Shown: positions 24,071 through 34,300 of the stretch, piece by piece
Position numbering within the stretch: position 1 is the first letter of the stretch
Layout: the number at the start of each line of letters is the position of its first letter
Assembly: GCA_903813345.2 (NCBI GenBank)
Contig: CAIIXF020000012.1
Location: 19,163,520-19,227,519 of the forward strand
Reading direction: 5' to 3'
DNA: 64,000 nucleotides
From: Owenia fusiformis
Taxonomy: Eukaryota; Annelida; Polychaeta; Sabellida; Oweniidae
Position numbers and translations under genes: made by a program
The notes under the pieces: generated by a model
What the model was told of the DNA's origin: nothing
What the model saw: only the letters and a program-made list of their open reading frames with translations
Databases searched by the model: none

Positions 24071-24700
24071 AATCAATTATTCTAGCTATTGTGGCGTCAC
24101 TTATCATATTAGAATGTACATTTTAACATAGCTATGAATTAATGGAACATAATATCTAACAAAATAATACACGAAATAAGAAAATACACGTGGTTTGAGT
24201 TTTCTATTTCTAAACTATTCCTTAAAAGTCAAGGATGTGTGATTATTACAAAGCAAACCCATAATATATACATTTATTATATCATTGCTAGAATTTGTGT
24301 CCTTTGATTGGCTGATTCAGTACCATGTGATCAAAAATACCAAAGCGTATTTCACAGCTCTCTTAATTTTGGAATTATAAAAGACGTATTGCCCGGCGTA
24401 TTGCCCGCCCGGGAATTCTGAATCGTCCCGTTTCGTCCAGTACAGTTGTGACGTGCATCAAAATGGCAGACGGAAAAAGATTTAAAAGTCTGAATTCCGA
24501 TGAAAAGAACGACATCTTGAGGGATGTGCATTCTAAAAACACCATTAAATCAACGGAATGACATCTAATGTCTTAGAACATTTTCAAGTGTTATGTGGAC
24601 GAAATAGACGTTAAATCTATCGATAAAATCGTTCTGGATGGAATTTTAGAGGATTTTTTTTGAACTGCGAACGAAGGATGGGGAATATTACAAGAGTGCC

Positions 24701-25535
24701 CAGGGCTCTCACCAGAAAAAAATTAGGGTGTGGTGCTTGTTACTGCGAATACGCGATTCGAAGCGTGAGTAAAGCGAACGCATGAGTAAAGCGAATGCGC
24801 GAGTAAAGCGAACGCGTGAGCGGAGCGAGCCTAAGCTATTAAAAATATTTTGTAACTATATTCACTTGCAAAAGTTCTTTCATGCATAATTTGTGTACAA
24901 TATAAGAAATATACATTATACCTTCTTCTATTGAATCACTGCAAACTTTCTGATTCTGAATTATAACCTGCTGGATTGGCAGGCCATACTTTTTGACTTC
25001 CTGTTTACTTGCTGAATTATAACCTGCTGGATTGGCAGGCCATACTTTTTGACTTCCTGTTTACCGGCAAGTATAATTCACTCAGTATTTCTCAAATACT
25101 GATGATTATCTGTCAATTTCACTTAAGATTTGTCTTCTCTAAGGTAGGTTAGTTCATGTTCTTTTATTCTGATCACGTTTTGAGTAGAATTTACAATTAG
25201 TTTTATAGAAGAGATAGGTTGAATTTTTTTCAATTTTTTTTTGATCTTGGCCTTGGGCCGTGATCTGCCGTCGGAAAAGTGACTCTGAAGCTCCTTGCGC
25301 AATTATTTTGGCGCAGAAGCGGTACCTCACGTTCAATACAAATATGGCTGTCAGGTAAAAGAAATTTGTTTATAAATCGTGATTTAACACGATATTAGCG
25401 TGAATTTTCAACAATTTAGGCTGTGGTTACTACAGTTTAGACTGTGGTTACTACCTTCTATTTTGGATAGGTTGTGGCGGCACTCAATTAGAGTGTGGCG
25501 GGGCGCCACACTCTAAAAGCGTAGCGAGAGCCCTG
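24701..25535. mobile_element. 835-bp element with CAGGGCTCTC termini and 5-bp TSD
   Basis: Perfect terminal inverted repeat CAGGGCTCTC / GAGAGCCCTG, flanked by the direct repeat GTGCC (24696-24700 and 25536-25540). Removing the element and one GTGCC restores continuity of the Crypton-like reading frame. The interior has a short GCGAACGCGTGAGTAAA-type tandem (24765-24830) and a two-copy tandem at 24953-25064. CAGGG-type ends suggest hAT, but hAT makes 8-bp duplications and only 5 bases match here, so the superfamily is open. Confidence 0.75.
24953..25064. repeat. Two-copy tandem repeat
   Basis: GAATTATAACCTGCTGGATT..CAGGCCATAC..GACTTCCTGTTTA is repeated almost exactly with a period of ~56 bases, inside the 24701-25535 element. 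Confidence 0.85.
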
Positions 25536-25597
25536 GTGCCAGTCTGCCCCCGGCAGTCTGCAAAGTAAGCGAATGTCTAGCAATGATATAATAAAAC

Positions 25598-25749
25598 AAA
25601 TATTTCATTCTATGTTCGGGCAATACCTGTTGCACTTTCAATGATTTTTGCAGCATGTATTTCCCTCGCCCTCCGGGCTGCGGGCAATACATGCTGCAAA
25701 AATCATTGAAAGATGAACAGGTATTGCCCTCCATAGAATGAAATATTTG
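25598..25749. mobile_element. Compact hairpin element
   Basis: AAATATTTCATTCTATG..GGGCAATACCTGTT is inverted as AACAGGTATTGCCC..CATAGAATGAAATATTT around a CCCTCGCCCTCCGGGCTG core. The arms are ~70 bases and nearly perfect, so the insertion is probably young. Confidence 0.75.
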
Positions 25750-25915
25750 CTTAGTATTATTGTATAAATATTTACAAAAGAAATTTATTATTAAATTATT
25801 AAATATTATTGCAATTGTATTATACCAATATTCCAATTTAGATCACAGATAAATTTAATTTCTGAAGAGTTGTGGTGGAGTAAGTTTACTAGTTCATCCA
25901 CCAGGGCTCTGAATA

Positions 25916-27464
25916 TTAGTGTTTGTTTGTGTAGTACACATCAATGCCGTCCGATTCAAGAATACATGATGCGTTGCCACAAGGTGGGCAGGTATTAGCA
26001 GGCCAGTCGCAAGCCTGTTTCCTGTCGTTAAACACCGTCCCTGAAATCGGAATACGGAAATAGTGTTGTGAATGTGTAACATTATTTAGTATAAAACAAA
26101 ATTCATGAGATATGAAACAACATGTTAACAGTTTGCGATTGTTGTACGTACGCTTCTAATTTTGGTATTCTTGTGCAAAATCAGAAGACTAATGGATTAA
26201 AAAACCAATGTCATTCAAACTATTTGATAATGACCAACCATCAATTATAACCTGATTAATTGTCAATCTAAATAGGCTGGGATTATATTATATTATTATG
26301 TTATATCACATAACACCCAGTATATTATTTCACATATATAAACACCCAGTATGCAAAACTAATGTAAGAAGGCGATGAAGTAGTAGTTATACTTACCACT
26401 GGGGCAAATGTTATTGCCCTGGAAAATTCCACTTTGGCAGAAGTGATACGATAAACAGCTGTCATCAAGGTTGGCATAGTAACCATCTGCCTTTCCGGTA
26501 CAATCTCGCCAAGAGCCACATGGGGGTGGTATTCTCTCAGGACTAAATGGTAACAAACCGTTGGTAACAAAACATGGTTCGTGGGAAGTTGAAAATAACA
26601 AAAATATATTATTCGAAATTTTAGGAAATAACGTAGGGAATGTATTGTATTTTTTATGCAATCTGTACTTATCTAGCATTTTGTCCAAAGGTACAGGGAA
26701 CATCCGCAACTGAGATACAATGTATTATTCAAAACTGTATACAAAAATAAATTTTATTTTTTTATCTTTAATTTTCCAGGATCGTGTTGTTGAAAAATGG
26801 AAATACGTATAACCAATAGAAAGTTTCCTTAATAATAATACATTTTATTAATAAAATATATACTTACAGGTCACAAACAAGAGTGTCGAAATTAAGCACT
26901 TGTCCAACGGGACAATCTACCCGGTTTTCGCCGTTATTTTCACAGTATATATAGTAGGTGCATGCGTATTCACAGATGACAAGGCCCGGAGTGTTTGCGC
27001 AATCGCACTGGGCTGTTACGCCTGGATTTAATGACAATATATGCGAAATTAATTAATAATGGCATAAACATGTTTTATGAATTAGGTTCTGATCAATCTT
27101 TGCAACATTTCAGAGCTTTTAAAAGCGGCCCATTTTCACTACTTAGAATAAAAAGTGAATTATTTCATTTTAGTTTCATATTACTGTCTGACAATTTTGA
27201 TTTCACAATTCTGTCTGATCTGATTGTCTGATCAAAATCTGATTGTTTCTGTCTGTAAGTTATAATCCAAGTAGTTTTACAATAGAGAATAGTTTTTTCT
27301 TCATCCCTTATGATGTCTTTGAATCAAAGTAAATGCTAGTCACATTTGCCGTTAAAATCACAATCATATTGTTGTTTACAATGTTAATTACAAAGACCAA
27401 CGATATAATCATTACCGCTAACAACAGCAACGAGTATTGCGAAAGTACCTCCTAATTGTGTCAT
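25916..27464 (-). CDS. Gene D: secreted two-domain chitin-binding (CBM14) protein
   Basis: Exons 27464-27416, 27021-26868, 26542-26397 and 26040-25916, GT..AG throughout, phases 1, 2, 1. The product is 157 residues. Its signal peptide (MTQLGGTFAILVAVVSG) is two codons shorter than in genes A, C and E. Domain 1 keeps the subfamily CxC and extra Cys (QCDCANTPGLVIC) but has a one-residue shorter loop. Domain 2 (DCTGKADGYYANLDD..) has the canonical C-x14-C-x5-C-x10-C-x12-C-x6-C spacing. The tail after CPPCG carries another Cys and ends VYYTNKH, unlike the acidic tail of gene A. This is the most compact intact member (1.55 kb). A TATATAAA word lies at 27541-27548. Confidence 0.9.
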
Positions 27465-28123
27465 ATTTTGGCGTTAGTATATTGTTGTTTCTTTGCGAAC
27501 GGTTTCTGATTACACTGTGTTGCTGTTCAAATTACATCAGTTTATATAATGCAACATAGTATGCCCAAACAAAACTTATTTTACTTTTAAGGTTGTGGTG
27601 ACCATTGATAAGCCAAGTGTAGTCATTATTTTTGGTGTCATTTAGCCATTAACAACAAATGAGTTACATAATTATACATTTACATCTATGATTTGGTATT
27701 CAGGGCATAATTTTAAGAATAAGATAAGAACATTGATTTACACATGGCATATATTTTATTCAATTTCCAAGGATTTTTATCTTTTCTGATACCAGCAAGT
27801 CCTGTCAGATTAATATGTGCAGCTGTTTCTACTTTACGAAATATCAGATGACTAAAAGTTGAGACGGGCAAATTCAACCAATAAAATAAGATGGGGAAAT
27901 TCAACCCTTAAAATATAATGTTAAGAATCGCAAAAGCCGTAAAGCCTTAACTTAAATAGGTTATAAACTCATAAATCAAAAACTAGTGACCTGAGGTATC
28001 GACAGTTCTTTGTACAAAACAGAGAATGTTAGTAGAATCAGTGTGTATAATGGTAGAATATTAAATAGGCAGAAAACAAATGTGGGCAATTATGGAAACT
28101 AGACTCTAAAATGCTATAATTAT

Positions 28124-28694
28124 AAAAAAAATAAAATGGAAACCCTTACACCATTTTCCTCATATATTTGTCATTTTAAAAAATAACTCCCTGATATTTT
28201 GCACATCTGTTCATCATTCAATTTACTACCAGCCTAATTTATTTCATGACCATCAGATTGATAGTCACAATGTAACAGACTTTAAAGAACATGCCCTAGT
28301 GGCCACTATTGCTCTGTCGGGCCACCTGCACTCGCCGTCCAAAATGTCCCTACCTGTAGGGATATAGCAAGGAAAAAGTGTATGAGAATGATCTCAGGAC
28401 AATCACAAACCTCAAAAGTGAGATCATCCTTATCATTCAGTCCATACCTGCTGAGGAATGCATTCGGCCCATTGACAACTGTGCAGGTTTGCCTACAGCG
28501 CAATGATGGCCAAACTTGAAGCATGTTATTCAAAGTGCTTTAAAATTGTGACTATAGTCTGATGGTCATAAAATTTGGTAGGGTGGTAGGAAATTGAATG
28601 ATGTACAAATGTGTGAAATATCAGGGAGTAGTTCCTAAAGATGACAAAGATATTAGGAAAATACAGGGTTTCCATTTTTTTGACCACCCTGTAC
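28124..28694. mobile_element. Mariner-like long-inverted-repeat element
   Basis: Arms of ~170 bases pair: AAAATGGAAACCC..ACTCCCTGATATTT..CATCATTCAATTT..GACCATCAGA at the left, inverted at 28530-28690. The right end reads TTTGACCACCCTGTA, the form seen in mariner/Tc1-type termini. The left end seems to have lost the corresponding outermost ~12 bases. The loop (28300-28530) has a 75-codon open frame on the minus strand that I do not recognise. Confidence 0.6.
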
Positions 28695-28839
28695 ATTTTC
28701 ACTTTTCATTGTCAAACACGTTTCGTGACCGAGAGAAATGAAACATGAAAACGTGACAGAAATCATTCCATCCGCTCAATGACGAAGTTAAGCGGTATGA
28801 TTGAGTGAATTCACAACTATGTAACAGTCGTCTAACCCC

Positions 28840-29045
28840 CAAGTCACATTTTCTACGGCCGCCGTGCGGTCTATCATTTCTGTGGTCAGTAACATTTCTA
28901 CGCTCGCCGTAGAATTTCTGCGGTCAGCTTCTTTTGCAGTCACATTTCCTACAGTACGGCAACCGCTAAGCGAATTTTGTTGATATAAAAATCACGGTTG
29001 CCGTGCGACCTTCTAAATGGTGAATAACGGTCGCCGTACAGTCTC
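28840..29045. repeat. GC-rich palindromic repeat
   Basis: Words such as TCTACGGCCGCCGT, CGCTCGCCGTAGAA and CGGTTGCCGTGCG recur in both orientations every 30-60 bases. CpG-rich against an AT-rich background. Confidence 0.5.
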
Positions 29046-29131
29046 CCTACCTACCCATTCATACCTGTTTGACATCCGCCATGAAGAATATCGCAATAAC
29101 AAAAAGATGGGGGTCCAACTAGATACACGAA

Positions 29132-29520
29132 AAACGGTTAAGTTAGACCTATCTGATGTTTGAAAATCAAGGATTGTGAGTCTTCAAACTTTCTTCAAAC
29201 TTGTTCCATTCAAAGCAAAACAGAAATGCCTTTCTGTAGGTATAACTCTGTTATACAGGGCGCTTCTCACACCTGGGGACCCAAACGCCGCTATTAAGTC
29301 GAGGGACTTAGTACAATAAACCAATGCACCGGCAGAAAGGCAATTTTATATATTGCTTTTTATCATAAATTCCTGGCAGTGCTAGACTTCAACATAATCC
29401 GAGACACTACATGGCCATTCAGCTTTTAATGGAACAAGTTTGATGTAAAACACTGCAGTATCAGACTCACAATCCTTCATTTTCAAACATGGGATAGGTC
29501 TAGAATTCAAATTAACGGGC
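29132..29520. mobile_element. Family X inverted-repeat element, copy 3
   Basis: Arms contain TGATGTTTGAAAATCAAGGA and AATCCTTCATTTTCAAACAT; the ends are AACGGTTAAGTTAGACC and AATTCAAATTAACGGG. This copy lacks the 362-bp TTAA insertion of copy 1 and so preserves the empty target site at 29426-29429. Confidence 0.7.
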
Positions 29521-29635
29521 GTACTTGGCACCGCGTGAAACTGAAGGAGGCAACATTGGCAGAGTAGGCAACAGATATTATAAAATGTACTGGTCAGTGG
29601 TCACTAGAAAGAATGGGTATCGATATGGCGATTGC

Positions 29636-30130
29636 TATTTCCAGGTGAACCGTTTGGTAGATCAATTTGAAATTTTCAGGGATGATTCTTAGTATAAAAA
29701 TCTAGATCTGATCAGTTTTTTGGCATTCTGGATAAATGTCAAGGCAGCCATTTTGGATTTTCTGTTTCTAAAATCTTGTCTGTAAAGTCATGTCTACGCT
29801 TTTCCAGGTGAACTGTTTGGTAGATCAATTTCAAATTTTCAGGGATGATTCCTAGTATGAAAATCTAGATCTGATTAGTTTTTGGGCATTCTGGATAAAT
29901 GTCAAGGCAGCCATTTTGGATTTTGTGTCCTCAAATCTTGTCTGTAAAGTCTTTTTTACATGTTTTCTGGTGAACTGTGTGACAGATCAATTTCAAATTG
30001 GTGGTGTGGTTCTTAGTATAAAAATCTAGAACTAACTAATTTTTTGGTATTCTGGGTAAATTTTAAGGTGGCCATTTGGATTTTCCGTCGTCAAATTGTG
30101 TCGGTAAAGTCTTGTCTACTCATTTTTAGG
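29636..30130. repeat. ~163-bp tandem repeat, three copies
   Basis: Units begin near 29641, 29804 and 29967. They share TTTTCyrGGTGAACyGTkTG, AGATCAATTTvAAATT, AAAATCTAGA and TCTTGTCTGTAAAGTC. The third copy is the most diverged. Confidence 0.8.
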
Positions 30131-30202
30131 ATAACCATTTGACGGGATCACCCATAGGTGGGGACATTTTGTACACATTTGTGTTCTTGTATACATTTGA
30201 AG

Positions 30203-30978
30203 AAAGGTCCGTGTGCAGTATGGCAAGTGATTTTAGACGGTCATATCTTTCACCATGAGTACTTTCTGGGCATAGATACACTGTTTTTTTATTAAAACAA
30301 TATGTTTTCTTTCAAGTGAAGTCCCCGTTATGATAAAAATATCAATCGAACAGTTCGACAAATTATAAATAGGGACCCCACGTCAACAATTTTTCAAAAT
30401 GTTGGACTTATTTGCTCAAAAAGGATCTTCTTTTTCTGATTTTTATTGCATGAAAACATTATTCAACAAGGGGTCTATAACATCTTCAAAAGAAGAATGG
30501 TATTGAAAGTCTAGTTTTGAAGATATCAATTTTCGATGACCAAAATCATGCTAAAAACAATGGATAGCATGAGTTTTCCCTATGGGAAAATAACATGGGA
30601 AATGTAATAACAATGGATAGCATGAGTTTTCCATATGGGAAAATAACATGGGAAATGTGATTTTTAACTTTATCGCATTTCTATACCCGTCCCCCTCTCA
30701 GAAGTTTTTAATATAGTGTAGAAGAAACTTTTGATACATTTAAATTGGGATCCTCTCCTTAGAAAATAAGTCTTACATTTTTAAAAAGGTGACAAGGTGG
30801 GGTCCTAATCCATACATTTTCATAGAGTTGGATTGATATTTTACTATCATGGGGACTTCACTTTAAAGAAAACATATTGTTTTAATAAACAACACTGTAT
30901 TTATGCTCAGAAAGTACTCATGTTGAAAAATATGACCGTCTAAAATCACTTGCCATACTAAGCTTACACATGGACTTT
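30203..30978. mobile_element. Long-inverted-repeat element (copy 1)
   Basis: Arms of ~220 bases pair: CAGTATGGCAAGTGATTTTA, TATGTTTTCTTTCAAGTGAA and AAAATATCAATC at the left, inverted at 30790-30970. The loop contains a two-copy 51-bp tandem (30558-30660). A third copy of one arm starts at 63890. Confidence 0.75.
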
Positions 30979-31381
30979 TATGCTTATTTATCAATATTCA
31001 AGATGTCAAATTTCGACTTTTGTAGTTATACGTTGTTCAGTTGATTTGTTGATTTTACCAAAAACGTTCAGCTTAAAAATAATTTCGTAGCTGAACAGTA
31101 AAACTAAATAAGTATTGATTCAGTGCCTGACAATATGATCTCTAATTGATTTTTATTCACAAAACAAAATGTCCTTTTTGCAAAAAGTGAACAACTTTAT
31201 TTACAAGTAGATATGCGTACTATACAGCTTTGTAGACAAACTGCAATGCATGTCGACAAAATATCAAATCTGTAAATTCCTACATCCAACTAAACATAAG
31301 TCGACATCGACTGTCGTAAATTGTGTCTTTTTTAATTGAAAATGCCGTTTCTACTCCTAACGTCACTTGAACATCACGTGA

Positions 31382-34300
31382 TTAAACGTCATTTCCTACC
31401 ACAGTTGTAATCTCTCCCTCACAAGGATACAAGGGGTCACCAGTCCCCGTACCGCACTCGGGACAAACATTATTTGGCCAGTTGCATAATTGACGAGGTT
31501 CATCAAATATCAAACCTGGAATAAAAAGCAAGATGAATCCCTCCATGTATGTAACATATTTTTAAGAATGACCTACATGTATGCGAAAATCTTAAGTGGC
31601 CCTGGTAGTCGCTGATCGACTATTGATTTCAATTACCCAATCAAATTTTTGAATCTCTCCCGAGGACAATGGCCGGGATCGCGCCTTTTATACTTAGCTT
31701 GTATTCGCAAATGCAACTAACGCCTGTCGGCTACCGGATTAACCTACTATTTTATGGGTAACTCATCTAAAACCTGCCACGTTAGTTGCATTCGCGAATA
31801 CAAGGTAAGAGTGAGCATCACCAAAAACGGGCGTTCGATTTGCTAAACGTTATACGTTATCCTTTAAAATATATGATTACATGACTAATTTTAAAATTGG
31901 TATGTTTTCCATTAGCGCATGGTTTGAAAGTGTTGGTGGGAATTGTTTTACAATACAGTAGTCACGGGATGCGATCGAAAGATTTGTTCACCGTGATGAG
32001 CATGCTATTTTGCATAAAAACTAAGAAAAAACATATATTTCGTTATACGTATGAAAATTAGCTATTCCATGCAATGGGTATATCATTCGTGGGTAACCTT
32101 CACTTGAAGTCCAATAACGCTACGGGCAAAGGTTATTGAAAGCGGCGGAAGAGTATCATACTCTAAAATGCACCATTTGCCAAACCCCCTTTTAGAATTG
32201 ATACGTTGATAGTGTAATTGCAAAGAAATATAAGGTATCTTGTATTAGACATTTAAAACTCCTCCCCACGATCGACAAAAAAATTAAACGTTAATTTTCG
32301 GAACAAAAAATAAAAAGACCCAGTGCATCTACATCATTTACACCTCAAAGTTATACTGAAAACATATGTAAAAACTATCATGTCACTATACCATGCCATT
32401 AAACAGTTAAAAAAGAGATGGCATATTTTGGAATATGATACCCTGGCACCGTTTTCAAAAGCTTTTACCCCTTGCGTTATTGGACTTCACATAGAATTAG
32501 AAGTGGAAGTTGCCCGCAAATGATCTACCCATTGTACGAGAAGATTTACCATCGGGGCAGAGGTTGTTTGTTTGGAATTCTCCACCGATACAATAATGAT
32601 ACGACAAGCAAGCGTCGTCCAGATTGGCGTAGTATCCGTCAGCTTTTCCTGTGCAATTTCTGCGGACTCCACAGGGGGGTGGCACATTATCTATTCTGTT
32701 AGGTGAGAAAAGGATGTCGAATAAACCAGGTGTTCACTCGGTTTAAGGCTATTAGAACACAGGCGTGTATAGAAACGGATATACTTACAGTTCCTGTAAC
32801 GGACAAAAAAGATTATATGATGATTTTATACAATATCCACTTCATTACTAGAGTTTGAAAAAATAAATAATATAACTTTGATCTATATCCTTTTGACGAG
32901 ACTAAAAACGATTTTATTGATATGTATTCATGATCAATTTTACAATATTTCAAATTTTTTGTGGGAAAAAGGTCGAAATAGATCCCATTTTTACACAATG
33001 GCTAGACTAACCTTGTATTCGCGAATGCAACTAACGCATGTCGGCTACCGGATTAACCTACTCTTTTATGGCCAACTTATTTGAATATGAGTGAATTAGT
33101 GGCAAAATACCCATAGAATAGTAGGTTAACGCGGTAGCTGCTAACTGTTACTTGTATTTGCGAATACAAGCTATGAGCACACAACCATTCCATGTGCCCA
33201 CATTTATAGGATACAGGGTACAGTTAAGTTGCAAATGGAGCGGGTATTCTCGATCTTTTCCATTGGGCTTTTCTGGTAATAATACGTTGCAAATTGCTCG
33301 ATGAGTCTATACAATGTATAGTAGAACACTTGGAATATATGTAAAATCTAGTATACCTTCAGAACTATGGAAATAAACAAACGTCCTCCATGTGCAAGTT
33401 CGCTGTTGCCTGTATTTCTTTTAAAGGAATACAGGATACAGTGCAGTTTCATACAGATCAAGTTGAAAATATTTGATTAATCAAGAATTTTAGGAAGTTT
33501 GTCAGTTGTCTCCATGTATATCTAGTTCATGGTATGACTCCGGAATATTAAGAATCCGTAACACAATATAGTGCAGCAACATTTGAACCAATATTAAAGG
33601 AGGTCCGTATGTCTTGATTCTTTTAAAATGCCATTTGCTTAAAATACTTTTTGGGTCGAAATATGCCTCTCATTACAAGGGGTCAAAAACGTAAATATTT
33701 TCATTCGAATGTTTTCATATTTTATAACACTCAAAACGTTAATGCAAGCATATTTACAATAAATTGGATTATAATTATGTCAGACAATTTTAGCATATTT
33801 CATTCTTATATAAAAACGATTCATTGATGCCATTTACATCACATATATTGGAAAAATAATTAAAAATGTTGATGTGCTGATTACGTGATTTTTTGTTTTT
33901 CTAAGAAAAATAACATCAAAGTTATGGTTGAGAAGCTTAAAACATACACTCAATATATATATATATATCCTTGGTTGAGCCTATCTTGTTGTATGGCGCG
34001 GGAGTATGGGGCAATGCTCAGTACACCGAAATAAATGCAGTGCAACACAAGGCAGCGCGTTATTTTTTGGGACTAGGACAAAAGGCACCTAATATTGCAA
34101 TGAAGGGAGATATTGGCTGGACCTTAATATTTACAAAACAACGCGTCTCAGTAGTTCGTTTATGGTGTCGCCTAAAAAACATGGACAATTCTAGAAACAT
34201 GAAACATATACATATTTGGTCAATGCGTCGAGCTCGGACCTGGGAAGCAAAAACAATTAAACTCATTAAGACTCATGATTTTGATCATCTTATAACACGA

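Larger units (their letters stand above)
24463..25587 (+). pseudogene. Crypton / KIAA1958-like relic, split by an inserted element
   Basis: From an ATG at 24463 one frame reads MADGKRFKSLNSDEKNDIL..NTIKSTE. It then continues past in-frame TGA (24559) and TAG (24574) codons as FKCYVDEIDVKSID..LEDFF. One extra T in an eight-T run shifts the frame, and the text resumes as ELRTKDGEYYKSA. There it is cut by the element at 24701-25535 and resumes as SLPPAVCKVSE until a stop near 25587. The pattern (NT..ST..F..Y..F..ELR..DG..Y..SL..) resembles the N-terminal region of Crypton-derived tyrosine-recombinase-like proteins (KIAA1958/ZMYM/QRICH1 type, DUF3504 neighbourhood). I judged this by eye only. The C-terminal catalytic part is absent, so this is a dead fragment. 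Confidence 0.5.
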
